From Terrimonas ferruginea DSM 30193 (GTDB lineage: Bacteria > Bacteroidota > Bacteroidia > Chitinophagales > Chitinophagaceae), in NCBI RefSeq assembly GCF_000425585.1, contig NZ_KE384402.1, forward strand, positions 90,449 through 154,448: 64,000 nucleotides of DNA. The letters run 5' to 3'. The notes beneath the pieces are model-generated. The model was not told the origin of the DNA and searched no databases. It saw nothing but the letters and a program-made list of their open reading frames with translations. The position numbers were made by a program, and so were the translations under genes. Positions 33,698 through 42,851 of this stretch are shown one piece after another. Position 1 is the first letter of the stretch. Each line of letters begins with the position of its first letter.

Positions 33698-36600
33698 TCA
33701 GGCGGGCATTTCAACGGGGAATAACAGGTGGAAACACGTACCAGTACCGGCTGTGGCAGTTACTGTCAACTTTACCTGAAGCAGGCGCGTCAATTCTTTT
33801 ACCATCAGCAGTCCCAGCCCTGCCTGTTCGGAAGGCACTTCAGTGGAATGCGGATTATTTAACCAATGCTGGTAAGCCGGTTCCAGTCCGGGACCGGTAT
33901 CACAGATACGAAGCCCATTTCGCTCCCCTTCTTTTACGGGTGAAATGATAATGGTCCCTTTGCGGGAAAACTTGACCGCATTGTCAATAATATTATGAAG
34001 GATTACTGCCAGCAGTTGTGCGTCGCCGGCAAAATAACTGTCGGCCGTAAGTTCATTGACCATCTGTGTTCCGCGTCCCTGGGCTATTTCCCGGAACACC
34101 TGTATCTTATCTTCTACCAGCTCATGCAGGCTAACACGTTCAGTATGCTGAATTTTTCCACTCACCTGGCTTTTGAGGTAACGCAACAGGTTATCGACCA
34201 TGTGGTACATCCGCGAGCTGTTATCGCTTAATGTCCGCGCCTGTTGTATGAATAATACATTACCGTCCTTCTCCATATTCTCGTACATCTTTTTCGCGAG
34301 CAGCCATTGGTACTGCAAAGGTGTACGGATATCATGACTTACCGAACGGATGATCTTTTCCTGTATATCGTTGCGATGCGTAAGTTCACTCGTCTTGCGC
34401 TGAATACCTTCTGCCAGGAAGCGGTTGTGCCGTTTGATAAAACGCAAGCGAAGCCACATGAATAACCAGAACAATCCGCCTACCGCTGCTACGCATAAAA
34501 GATAAAACCAGGTTTGCTGAAACCATGCCGCCGCCACATGCAGATAAAGCACGCGCTCCGTGTAATTGTTTTGGCCGAATCCGTTCAACTTGCGGATATG
34601 CAAAGCATATTCACCTGAAGGCAAGGTAGAGAAGGATACCAGTCCGTCATCACCAAGCGGCAGCCACACCGGCACATCATTTCCGCGCACGAGCGCATAA
34701 AATACCTGCACATTACGGCGATTGCCGAAATACGAAGTACTGAGCTGAACCGACAAACGACCGAACTGGCGGGGCAGGTGAATATGTTGCGAGTCGCTTA
34801 TTTTTCGCTGATCCAAAAGAATATGATCGATAAGAATAGTGCCGTCCGGCAACAGCGGCTGAATTTTTTCCGGATGAAAAAGCACCAGGCCATTCAGAGA
34901 GGGAAGGGAAAAATAACCGTTTTCCAATTGAAGTCCGCAGGGCTCACATCCACCATTGAACTCATTGGTAAGAAAGCCTGATCTTTTATCATAATAAAAA
35001 TAATACACTTCTTCCTGTTTGCCTTCGGCATAACGCAACAGATCGGCTTTGGCTATCTGGAAAAGTCCTTTGTTGGTGGTAATCCAGAAATAACCTTTTT
35101 TATCTTCCAGGATGCAGTGTGATGCGGTCAGAAAGCTGCCACGGTCCAACGGAAAGTTGGTGAGTTTACCGGTCTCATATAAAAAGAAGCCCCGCTCATA
35201 AGTCGTGATCCAGAGCCGGTTGTTTTCAGCATAAAGACTCCGGATGTACTGCCCGTTTAACCCGGTGACCGAGTCGCGGCGTTTGTCTTTGAAATAATAA
35301 CGCATCAATCCCTTGCCTGTTCCCAGCCAAAGAAAATCAGGTGATGTCTGCAACAGGTAACTTAATCCCGATAGGTTATTTATAACTTTTTCCGGTTGCT
35401 GGTCCTGTTTGTAACGGGATAAACTGAAAAGCCCGTCGCCATCTGTAGCTATCCACAAAGTGCTGTCCTGTCCCCAGTAAAGTACTTTAACATCCGCTTT
35501 GAATTCCCATTTTTGCTCGAACGTTCCATCGTTTTTCCTGAACCGGTAGAGCCGGTTTTGCTGCTTAACCCAGATAAGCCCCCGCGTGTCACCAAGAATG
35601 CTGTAGAAATCTGTTTGCATAAATTTCTTGATGAAAGGCACAACCCCTGGTGGCGATGAGAGACTGAGCAGATTTCCCTGTGCCGTTAAAATAGTTTTGT
35701 CGTCATAGGCCATCTGTCCATAATAAACATCATCGTATTGACCTGCCGTAAGCGTGACGAACGGTTGCGCCGCATAGACATGTAAACCCTTGGTGTCATT
35801 TCCCAGGAAAAGCCGTTGCATTTTCTCATCGTAGAACGCCGTATAGTTAATGTTGCGTTCGAGTTCTATGCCCGAAAGAATAAACCGGCTTTGCAATCGT
35901 CCCTCTCCTTTTTGCTCAAGCTGATAAAAGGAACCGTTGATATAACAGAGAACAAAACCGGGAGAAAAAAGATTCCAGAATAAGCGGACGGGTTCATTGC
36001 CTTTTAGAAAAGCCGGGTTGCGGGGCAGGTCACCTTCCAGCCGGCAGTCGGTGATTTGACCATTTTTGCCAAAGGAAGAGAATTTCTTCAGTGCATTATC
36101 AAAATAGAAAAGATCGCTGCCGATGACAAAAAAACTCCAGAGATCTTTGGCGTTGAAGGGTGTGCGTTGTTGCAAAGAAGCTGAACGGTAACGTAATACT
36201 TCTTTGGCTGAACAATGAAAAAACTGATCATCGTCTGTGGAAATGATGACGTGATCCGGCATGATGAAATGATCGGCCTTGTTGGGAAGACCGGTAGAAT
36301 AGTTGACGGAAGCTTCGCCGGCAAAGGAGGGGTGGATTTTAGTCCATTGTCTTTCCGGCGTCAATGCCTGCGTGTCGGTATATGCGCGGCCGTCTTTTAT
36401 CCGCACAATTTCATTCATGTCATTGAATGCATAGATCGAATGCCGGTCGGGGCCGCGGAAAAAATAGACAAACCGGTTGGAGGATATGGCGATATCGGCT
36501 TTGCCAATGCGCACAAAACGTTCTCCATCGAAACGGACTAATCCGTCTTCGGTGGTCATCCATATATATCCGTAGGTATCTTTTGCGATAGCCTTGACGC

Positions 36601-36724
36601 TATTCTGCGGCAGGCCATGTTCATCCGTATAATGGTTACGAAAAAAACGCAAGGTATCTGCGGCCTGCAAAGGCTGCATACACAGCAGGAGAAATACAAC
36701 CGCAGATGACAGAAATAATCTCAT
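33698..36724 (-). CDS. two-component-propeller sensor histidine kinase
   Basis: The 1008-residue product has a signal peptide (1-21), a large periplasmic beta-propeller region (about 25-650; repeats such as DTYGYIWMTTEDGLVRFDG and DSTLWIATDGDGLFSLS), a Y_Y_Y-like domain, one membrane segment (WFYLLCVAAVGGLFWLFMWL, about 760) and a cytoplasmic kinase. The kinase has EKIIRSVSHDIRTPLQ with the His, the N box LHNIIDNAVKFSRKG and the G box GLGLLMVKELTRLL. It lacks the receiver and AraC domain of hybrid HTCS proteins. It is 15 bases downstream of the SET gene. Confidence 0.9.
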   Translation of the reverse strand: MRLFLSSAVVFLLLCMQPLQAADTLRFFRNHYTDEHGLPQNSVKAIAKDTYGYIWMTTEDGLVRFDGERFVRIGKADIAISSNRFVYFFRGPDRHSIYAFNDMNEIVRIKDGRAYTDTQALTPERQWTKIHPSFAGEASVNYSTGLPNKADHFIMPDHVIISTDDDQFFHCSAKEVLRYRSASLQQRTPFNAKDLWSFFVIGSDLFYFDNALKKFSSFGKNGQITDCRLEGDLPRNPAFLKGNEPVRLFWNLFSPGFVLCYINGSFYQLEQKGEGRLQSRFILSGIELERNINYTAFYDEKMQRLFLGNDTKGLHVYAAQPFVTLTAGQYDDVYYGQMAYDDKTILTAQGNLLSLSSPPGVVPFIKKFMQTDFYSILGDTRGLIWVKQQNRLYRFRKNDGTFEQKWEFKADVKVLYWGQDSTLWIATDGDGLFSLSRYKQDQQPEKVINNLSGLSYLLQTSPDFLWLGTGKGLMRYYFKDKRRDSVTGLNGQYIRSLYAENNRLWITTYERGFFLYETGKLTNFPLDRGSFLTASHCILEDKKGYFWITTNKGLFQIAKADLLRYAEGKQEEVYYFYYDKRSGFLTNEFNGGCEPCGLQLENGYFSLPSLNGLVLFHPEKIQPLLPDGTILIDHILLDQRKISDSQHIHLPRQFGRLSVQLSTSYFGNRRNVQVFYALVRGNDVPVWLPLGDDGLVSFSTLPSGEYALHIRKLNGFGQNNYTERVLYLHVAAAWFQQTWFYLLCVAAVGGLFWLFMWLRLRFIKRHNRFLAEGIQRKTSELTHRNDIQEKIIRSVSHDIRTPLQYQWLLAKKMYENMEKDGNVLFIQQARTLSDNSSRMYHMVDNLLRYLKSQVSGKIQHTERVSLHELVEDKIQVFREIAQGRGTQMVNELTADSYFAGDAQLLAVILHNIIDNAVKFSRKGTIIISPVKEGERNGLRICDTGPGLEPAYQHWLNNPHSTEVPSEQAGLGLLMVKELTRLLQVKLTVTATAGTGTCFHLLFPVEMPA

Positions 36725-36739
36725 AGCATACCGGCAACC

Positions 36740-37177
36740 TCAGGATGATTTGCGTTTGTTCCTGGCTTCAATCTTTATGTTCTTCCGTACCTGGTCCCAA
36801 TAATCTTTGCCGTAGCTCACCAATATTTCGGCACCGGCAGGAATGTCTTTTTCCGCTTTGATGTATACGCGTCCTTTAGACTTTTCGTAAACGCTGTTGT
36901 TGGAGATACCTTTCACACGGCTGAGTCCGGCGGCATCGTTGGCATAGCGGGCCAACGCATCTTTATGCGGCGCAGCATCGATCACATGTCTGCTGTTATA
37001 GAAATAAATGTATCCGTTGTCGGCATCGTCTTCCACCTCTTTCCAGGTGGTCACCGTACCTGTGTATTCAACGATGCGTGTTCCTTTCGGAATAAATACG
37101 CGGGTGAATAACCCTTTGCCGGAATCGGGCAATGATGATTTCTTTACGAGCAATTCTTCTTTGGTGAGTAAACTCAT
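36740..37177 (-). CDS. SET-domain protein-lysine methyltransferase
   Basis: The 145-residue product is a compact SET domain: GKGLFTRVFIPKGTRIVEYTG at the N-terminus, then RYANDAAGLSRVKGISNNS (in place of the usual RYINHSC), and a C-terminal EILVSYGKDYW (SET motif GEELTxDY). These enzymes methylate lysine, usually on histones or ribosomal proteins in bacteria. The 4-base overlap (ATGA) with the preceding gene suggests translational coupling. The target is unknown; the H1-tailed SWIB protein at 5.3 kb is a possible but unproven one. Confidence 0.85.
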   Translation of the reverse strand: MSLLTKEELLVKKSSLPDSGKGLFTRVFIPKGTRIVEYTGTVTTWKEVEDDADNGYIYFYNSRHVIDAAPHKDALARYANDAAGLSRVKGISNNSVYEKSKGRVYIKAEKDIPAGAEILVSYGKDYWDQVRKNIKIEARNKRKSS

Positions 37178-37410
37178 TCTTTAAATTGTTTTTCCAGTTC
37201 TTCGGCGATGGCCTGTAATAATTCAACGGGTACGTTACCGTTATGCGGCACGATAGCGCGGTAATTTCGTTCTTCATCCGGCTCAAACATTACGTCTGTT
37301 TGCGCCACCCATACGGCAATATGATAACTGAAACCGCGAACCCTTAACTCGGCAGCATAGTCCGAAGCGGTGCCCCGGTATGTAACGGTAAGGATAAAAT
37401 CGTCCGCCAT
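37174..37410 (-). CDS. small hypothetical protein upstream of the SET gene
   Basis: The roughly 78-residue product (start at Met 37410, MADDF) is alpha/beta mixed (ILTVTYRGTASDYAAELRVRG) with no motif I can name. It overlaps the SET gene by four bases, so the two are probably co-translated. Confidence 0.65.
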   Translation of the reverse strand: MADDFILTVTYRGTASDYAAELRVRGFSYHIAVWVAQTDVMFEPDEERNYRAIVPHNGNVPVELLQAIAEELEKQFKE

Positions 37411-37496
37411 AGTTCGCAAATATAGCCGACATGGGCCTTTGCCGCAATAAAAATCCCTTCCGTCATTGTATTGTCATTAAAGAAGCGACCGGCTGC

Positions 37497-39686
37497 TTAT
37501 AATAACTTATCGGGCGTTACCGGTAACTCGCGGATGCGTTTGCCCGTAGCGTGGTAGATGGCATTGGTAACGGAGGCTGCATAACCAATCAGCGCAATCT
37601 CCCCCATTCCCTTTGCTCCCATCGGATTGATATACGGATCTGGTTTGTTGATGAAAATAGTATCGATATCCGGCACATCGGCATTTACGGGAATGTGATA
37701 ATCGGCAAAATTGTTATTGACCATTCTTCCGAAGCGGTGATCAAAAACGGCTTCTTCCATCAAAGCCATTCCTATACCGCCGATGGCCCCGCCGACCATC
37801 TGGCTGCGGGCCGTCTTTTCACTTACGATCTTTCCGGCATCGGCTACCGTAACGATCTGTTTGATACGGACAACACCCGTACGGGCATGTACCCACAAGC
37901 GCGTAAAGTGTACGGAAAAAGAATAGAACGCATACTTCTGCCGCTCCTCACCACTCTTCGAATCACGGGTAAGATCGATTGCGGATTGCCCCATATTTTT
38001 TAACAGGTCGCTGAAGGATATGGATTCAGCACCATTGCCGATGCGTCCTTTCTCAAACAACCATTCCTGTTGTGGTTGTTTTGAAAAACCGGCTTTGCCT
38101 TCGTTCATCGCCAGGATGAGTTTTTCTTTCACCGCTGTACATACATCATGCACGGCTGCGCCGACCCCGGAGTTGGTACCGGACCCGCCCTGTGTTGGAG
38201 CCGGTGGCAAACGCGAATCGCCTAATTCAAACCGGACCTTATCATAGGGAAGCCCTAATACATCGGCGGCAATTTTTACCATGGCCGTGCCCGTACCCGG
38301 ACCGATATCACTGGCCGCACTTTGCACAAGTAGTGAGCCATCTGCTGCAAGCACCGCTCTGGCAGTTGCCGCAGGACGGTGTGCACCGAATACGCCGCTG
38401 CTCATACCGTAACCTTCGAGCCACTCCCCGTTTTTCATCGAACGGGGCTGACGGTTTCTTTTATACCACCCGATTTTTTCTGCCCCCTGATCATAACAAT
38501 CCATCAGGAACTTGCTCGAATAAGGTAACCCGCTTTCAGGATCAGTGTAAGCATAATTTTTCTTACGCAGATCCAGCGCATCCATGTCCAGTTTATAGGC
38601 CAGTTCATCGAGGGCCGACTCCAAAGCAAATGCGCCCGTGGCCTCACCGGGCCCCCGCATCCAGGTTGGTACGCTCACATCCAGCGGCACGAGGCGGTAA
38701 CGCGTATCGACGTTTGCGCAACTGTACATGAACTGCGTCATGCGCACAACACCTTCGGTAAACTCTTCATAAGAAGCTGTGGCAGCAGTAGCGTCGTGAC
38801 TGATACCGGTGAGTATACCATCGCGGGTAGCGCCGATACCCACCTGCTGAATGGTATGCGGACGATAACCGACCAGTGTAAACATCTGGCTTCTCGAAAG
38901 CATCAGCTTCAATGGCTGTCCAACCTTGCGTGCACCCATCACCGCCGCCACTTCATACGGCCAGGTACGCAAAGCCATACCAAAACCGCCACCGACAAAC
39001 GGTGCCACCACGCGCACATTATCCTGTGGCACACCGAACAACTGTGCATACGAACGCTGCGATGCTTTTACTCCTTGTGTTTTATCGTAAACGGTCAACT
39101 GATCGCCATTCCATACCGCGGTGATACTGCCGAGTTCCATCGGGTTGTGTACTTCATGCGGAATAACATAGTCCTCCTCGATCCATACGGCCGCTTTTTT
39201 ATAGGCGTTTTTTTCACCGCGGCTGTATTCGCTTTTACCCCGGCGCGGCGCGGCGGCTTTGGACAACTGTGTAGAAAGATCGGTTGACGATTCTGTTGTT
39301 TTGTACGCAACTTTTACCAGTGAAGCGGCGTGTTGGGCGCGTTCGAAGGTGTCGGCTATCACGAGCGCAACAGGTTGGCCGGCAAAATAGATTGCAGGGC
39401 TGGACATCAGTTTCATACCCGCGGGCCCGCTATCGCCCTCACCTGTATAACCGGGAATAGCCGGGCGGTTGAGGTGCGTAATAACGGCGAGTACGCCGGC
39501 GGCGTTCTCTGCTTCTTTGGTAGCAATGGCAGTAATGTTGCCTCGCGCTATGGAGCTGCCGACAAGCACGCCATAACATAATTTCTCCAACGGATATTCA
39601 CCGGCATACAAGGCCTGACCGGTTACTTTCTGTTTACCATCGACCCGGTCAATTGGTCCTTCTGTTTCAAAAAAATAATTTCCCAT
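37497..39686 (-). CDS. molybdenum hydroxylase large subunit (PaoC-like)
   Basis: The 729-residue product is the molybdopterin-binding subunit of the xanthine-dehydrogenase family. Typical segments are GQALYAGEYPLEKLCYGVLV, FVGGGFGMALRTWPYEVAA, TWMRGPGEATGAFALESALDELA and the late GAKGMGEIALIGYAASVTNA with the Glu of the active site. It lies 10 bases downstream of the FAD subunit. The three genes match the periplasmic aldehyde oxidoreductase PaoABC of E. coli, which oxidises aromatic aldehydes; the substrate here is unknown. Confidence 0.9.
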   Translation of the reverse strand: MGNYFFETEGPIDRVDGKQKVTGQALYAGEYPLEKLCYGVLVGSSIARGNITAIATKEAENAAGVLAVITHLNRPAIPGYTGEGDSGPAGMKLMSSPAIYFAGQPVALVIADTFERAQHAASLVKVAYKTTESSTDLSTQLSKAAAPRRGKSEYSRGEKNAYKKAAVWIEEDYVIPHEVHNPMELGSITAVWNGDQLTVYDKTQGVKASQRSYAQLFGVPQDNVRVVAPFVGGGFGMALRTWPYEVAAVMGARKVGQPLKLMLSRSQMFTLVGYRPHTIQQVGIGATRDGILTGISHDATAATASYEEFTEGVVRMTQFMYSCANVDTRYRLVPLDVSVPTWMRGPGEATGAFALESALDELAYKLDMDALDLRKKNYAYTDPESGLPYSSKFLMDCYDQGAEKIGWYKRNRQPRSMKNGEWLEGYGMSSGVFGAHRPAATARAVLAADGSLLVQSAASDIGPGTGTAMVKIAADVLGLPYDKVRFELGDSRLPPAPTQGGSGTNSGVGAAVHDVCTAVKEKLILAMNEGKAGFSKQPQQEWLFEKGRIGNGAESISFSDLLKNMGQSAIDLTRDSKSGEERQKYAFYSFSVHFTRLWVHARTGVVRIKQIVTVADAGKIVSEKTARSQMVGGAIGGIGMALMEEAVFDHRFGRMVNNNFADYHIPVNADVPDIDTIFINKPDPYINPMGAKGMGEIALIGYAASVTNAIYHATGKRIRELPVTPDKLL

Positions 39687-39696
39687 CGGTCATGTT

Positions 39697-40674
39697 TTAG
39701 GAGGAGGCCGTTTCGAGTGCCTGTATAATTGCCTGTGGCAGTAGTTTCAATTTGAAATTATTCTGTCCGTATCCTTTCGCTCCCTGTGTGGCGATCGATG
39801 CTGCTTTTTGAAAAGTCTCAACCGATGCCGGTTGACCGGTCAATGCTTTTTCAACATTGAGCAGGCGCCACGGTTTATGCGCTACTCCACCTGCGGCAAT
39901 GCGCGCATCGCTGATGCGGTTGTTCTCGATCGACAGAGCAACTGCTACCGACACCAAGGCAAAGGCATAGGAAGAGCGGTCGCGGATCTTGAGATAAAAA
40001 GAATGCTGCTGAAATTTATTAGAAGGAATTTCTACAGCGGTGATGAGTTCACCTGCCTTCAATTGGTTATCGGTTTGCGGTGTATCACCGGGCAGGCGAT
40101 GAAAATCACCAAAAGGAATACGGCGTTCACCTTTATTACTGCGCACAACGGCTGTTGCATTCAACGCAACGAGTGCCACGCACATATCGCTTGGATGCAC
40201 GGCAATGCATTTATCCGACGCACCGAAAATGGCGTGCATACGATTATAGCCGCCGAGAGCGCCGCATCCCGAACCGGCTTGTCGTTTATTGCAGGGCATG
40301 GTGGTATCATAAAAATAAGTGCAGCGCGTACGTTGCAGCATATTGCCGCCCACTGTTGCCATGTTGCGTAACTGCGGCGAAGCACCTGCGTGCAGTGCCT
40401 GGCTCAGCAATGGAAAATCGCTGCGGATCATTTCGTTGATGGCAACGGCGCTGTTGGTGGCCAGTGCACCGATGGAAATACCGGAAGATGTCCGTTCAAT
40501 ATTTTTAAGTGGCAGGTTATTGATATCGATCAGCCGCGGCGGGCTGGTAACACCACGTTTCATCAGATCCACGAGATTGGTACCACCGGCAATAAAGGCG
40601 GCCCGTGGTTCACGTTTGATGGCGTCGAGTGTTGCATTGACGGAAGCAGTGCGGAGGTAATCGAAATTGATCAT
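39697..40674 (-). CDS. molybdenum hydroxylase FAD subunit (PaoB-like)
   Basis: The 325-residue product carries the FAD-binding motif FIAGGTNLVDLMKRGV, the RNMATVGGNMLQRTRCTYF loop with cysteines for an extra iron-sulfur cluster as in PaoB, and a CO-dehydrogenase-type C-terminal domain. It overlaps the iron-sulfur subunit gene by four bases. Confidence 0.9.
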   Translation of the reverse strand: MINFDYLRTASVNATLDAIKREPRAAFIAGGTNLVDLMKRGVTSPPRLIDINNLPLKNIERTSSGISIGALATNSAVAINEMIRSDFPLLSQALHAGASPQLRNMATVGGNMLQRTRCTYFYDTTMPCNKRQAGSGCGALGGYNRMHAIFGASDKCIAVHPSDMCVALVALNATAVVRSNKGERRIPFGDFHRLPGDTPQTDNQLKAGELITAVEIPSNKFQQHSFYLKIRDRSSYAFALVSVAVALSIENNRISDARIAAGGVAHKPWRLLNVEKALTGQPASVETFQKAASIATQGAKGYGQNNFKLKLLPQAIIQALETASS

Positions 40675-41303
40675 AGATTGTTCCCTCCTTTTTTTGTTTC
40701 AAGAATAGCGTCCACGATATGCGGGTAGGCACCGCAGCGGCAAAGGTTGCCGCTCATGAATTCGCGTATCTCGTCGGCTGATCCGGCATGTCCTTCGTTG
40801 ATGCAGGCTACGCCACTCATGATCTGCCCGGGTGTGCAGTATCCGCATTGAAAAGCATCATGTTTGATAAAAGCTTCCTGCAGCGGATGCAGTTCATCTC
40901 CTTTCGCCAGCCCTTCGATGGTGGTGATCTTTTGTCCCTCGTTCATCACGGCGAGGCTGAGGCAGGAATTGATGCGACGGCCGTTGACATGCACGGTGCA
41001 TGCACCGCATTGGCCCTGATCGCAACCTTTCTTGGTACCGGTAAGACCGATTTGTTCGCGGAGGAGATCGAGCAATGTGGTGCGGGGTTCTACCTGGAGC
41101 TGGTGGAGTTTGCCATTGACCTCAAGTTTAAGTGGCATTTTTTCAAAAAAACCGGCGATGGTTTCATCGGCTCTTTCGCCGGCAGCCCGGGTGACCACGG
41201 AAGGAGTAAGGGATACGGCTACTGCCGCGCCGGACCATTTCAAAAAGTCGCGGCGTGAAGCTCCTTTGCCCTGCTCGTCGGAGGTTGGTAAAGTTTTGCT
41301 CAT
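40671..41303 (-). CDS. molybdenum hydroxylase [2Fe-2S] subunit with Tat signal (PaoA-like)
   Basis: The roughly 210-residue product begins with a twin-arginine signal (SRRDFLKWSGAAVAVSL), followed by a plant-type [2Fe-2S] domain (CDQGQCGACTVHVNG) and a C-terminal [2Fe-2S] domain (CGYCTPGQIMSGVACI, CRCGAYPHIVDAI). Together with the Tat signal this places the complex in the periplasm. The start at 41303 is preferred over the Met at 41312. Confidence 0.92.
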   Translation of the reverse strand: MSKTLPTSDEQGKGASRRDFLKWSGAAVAVSLTPSVVTRAAGERADETIAGFFEKMPLKLEVNGKLHQLQVEPRTTLLDLLREQIGLTGTKKGCDQGQCGACTVHVNGRRINSCLSLAVMNEGQKITTIEGLAKGDELHPLQEAFIKHDAFQCGYCTPGQIMSGVACINEGHAGSADEIREFMSGNLCRCGAYPHIVDAILETKKGGNNL

Positions 41304-41316
41304 AGAAGTCAAGATT

Positions 41317-41395
41317 GTGAATGGTCATTCCGAAGCCTCGGGAGTGAATCGTCAATCGTCAATAAACAGCTATTCAACCATTGACTTATTCACTG
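41317..41395. repeat. heptameric repeats interrupted by a GC hairpin
   Basis: Units GTGAATG, GTCATTC, then a small hairpin (CCGAAG-CCTCGGG), then GTGAATC, GTCAATC, GTCAATA and inverted ATTCAAC, CATTGAC, ATTCAC units. The same GC hairpin core occurs in other repeats of the window. Confidence 0.75.
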
Positions 41396-41618
41396 ATTTG
41401 CTTTGCCTCTCTAAATATAACGAATCATAAGAGCAAATCAGCGGGTTTTGGATATTGACTTTGCTACTTTGCGCCCTTGCGTGAGATCGACGCTGTTGCT
41501 TTGTAAAGAAACGCAGCCCAGGATGAAAGCCCCATTCACGATCACCCGGCGCGGTTCGCGCCCTTCGAGGACCTCAGGGAGCGAACCAGGAGAAATTTTG
41601 ACTTTTGAATTTTGACTT

Positions 41619-41652
41619 AAAAAAAAAGCAGGCTGGCTAGACAACCACCTGC
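41619..41652 (-). terminator. minus-strand terminator-like hairpin
   Basis: GCAGG / CCTGC arms with an imperfect inner stem, then nine T on the minus strand. No minus-strand gene ends directly before it, so it may end read-through from the SusC/D operon or an unseen small RNA. Confidence 0.5.
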
Positions 41653-41847
41653 GTTTGGTCTTCGTTGACCGTTCACATGAGAAACTATTAAAAAGCGTTA
41701 TGGCATTACTTTAGTATAACGGTTGAAATGTCAGATCGTTACGAATCGAACGAAATAAAGATATCATCCGTGTTTGCGCACAATTTGTTAAGGCTGACCC
41801 AACCGTGAATTTTGCGGACCGGCTGCACAATACGGTTACCGGAAACG

Positions 41848-41876
41848 AAAAGGAGCCGGAAAAACCGGCTCCTTTT
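41848..41876. terminator. bidirectional terminator behind the SusC/D operon
   Basis: A perfect 12-base stem (AAAAGGAGCCGG / CCGGCTCCTTTT) with a five-base loop and T-runs on both strands, 24 bases behind the stop codon at 41900. Confidence 0.85.
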
Positions 41877-41899
41877 ACAGATAGATTATAAGAAGGATC

Positions 41900-42820
41900 T
41901 CAACGAGGTCCGATATAAATCAGGGTGTCAGCGAATACACGATCGGTTGGTACTGCTCCGAAATAATATTTCAGGTAGATCACCGGCGTGCTGCCACTTT
42001 CGTCGTAACGGCTGTTGGCGCCGGGTACGGGAGTGAACGGCAAGGCGGTTCCACCGGTATAATTATTAACAGCAGTAACCTGATCAGAAGAACCAAACAC
42101 TACTTCAGGTGCTACGTTAGTAAATCCGCCAGGAGAGCCTGCATTGCTGAATGGCTGAAAAAAGCCATCGGCAAAAGGCCAGTACATCGCAACGGAGCTT
42201 GGTCCTGTAGTGATCATTTCTACTTCTTCATCGAAAGCGCCGGTATAGGCAGGTGTAGGGCTGTAGGTAAAATACCCTTTGAGCCGGTACACACCGTCAT
42301 ACTTGTTCTTTACAGCAACCCGTACTACGATGGTAGGTTTGATACCGCTGATTTCTGCGCCGTTGATCGAAGAGATGGCGAGGCCGATGGCCCAGCTACC
42401 CTGTGCGATCTGTGAAGGGCGAAGTTTCACACGCAGCATCAGCTTACGCTGATCGGGAGTGAGCGTTACTTCATTACCCGGCACCAGTGCATAGTTTGCA
42501 GGAGACATTGCCTGCAGGCTCGTACCGTTCGCATCATTGTAATCATATACCACACCCGGCATGTCGACGAGTTTCACTGTGGCATTAGAAGTGATGTAAG
42601 AACGTGTCATGAAACGCAGCTCGGCCAGATCGATTTCCACGATCTGATCGCTGTATTCCATGTTTACGTTTCTGCCTGCCGCGCCGTCGGTAAATTCTAC
42701 TACGGGACGCTTGGTATTCTCATTGATGTCGCCGAATACGTCATCCTTTTTACAGGAATAAAATACGACGGCAGTCAGTGCTGCAAGACCCAGCAGGGAT
42801 TTACTTAAACTTAATTTCAT
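41900..42820 (-). CDS. SusE-like DUF1735 lipoprotein
   Basis: The 306-residue product has a lipobox (VVFYSCKK, Cys23) and the DUF1735/BT_3987-like N-terminal domain (about 25-170) found in many surface glycan-binding or GH18-type proteins encoded next to SusD. It likely sits on the outer face and helps capture the substrate imported by the SusC/D pair. Confidence 0.85.
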   Translation of the reverse strand: MKLSLSKSLLGLAALTAVVFYSCKKDDVFGDINENTKRPVVEFTDGAAGRNVNMEYSDQIVEIDLAELRFMTRSYITSNATVKLVDMPGVVYDYNDANGTSLQAMSPANYALVPGNEVTLTPDQRKLMLRVKLRPSQIAQGSWAIGLAISSINGAEISGIKPTIVVRVAVKNKYDGVYRLKGYFTYSPTPAYTGAFDEEVEMITTGPSSVAMYWPFADGFFQPFSNAGSPGGFTNVAPEVVFGSSDQVTAVNNYTGGTALPFTPVPGANSRYDESGSTPVIYLKYYFGAVPTDRVFADTLIYIGPR

Positions 42821-42851
42821 GTTGGTCTTGTTGGAGGTTTAGTCGGTTTAA

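Larger units (their letters stand above)
41396..41899. other. intergenic gap with repeats, hairpins and two terminators
   Basis: Besides the heptamer array just before it, this gap holds a TTTGCG-type palindrome (41458-41517), a long perfect-looking hairpin (GGTTCGC at 41553-41559 with GCGAACC at 41581-41587 and inner CCCT/AGGG), a minus-strand terminator (41628-41652 with nine A at 41619-41627) and a bidirectional terminator at 41848-41876. No gene is apparent. Confidence 0.65.

Noticed and set aside
38192..38731. 179-residue plus-strand frame
   Set aside because: Antisense to the molybdenum hydroxylase gene and rich in Pro, Arg and His, as shadow frames often are.
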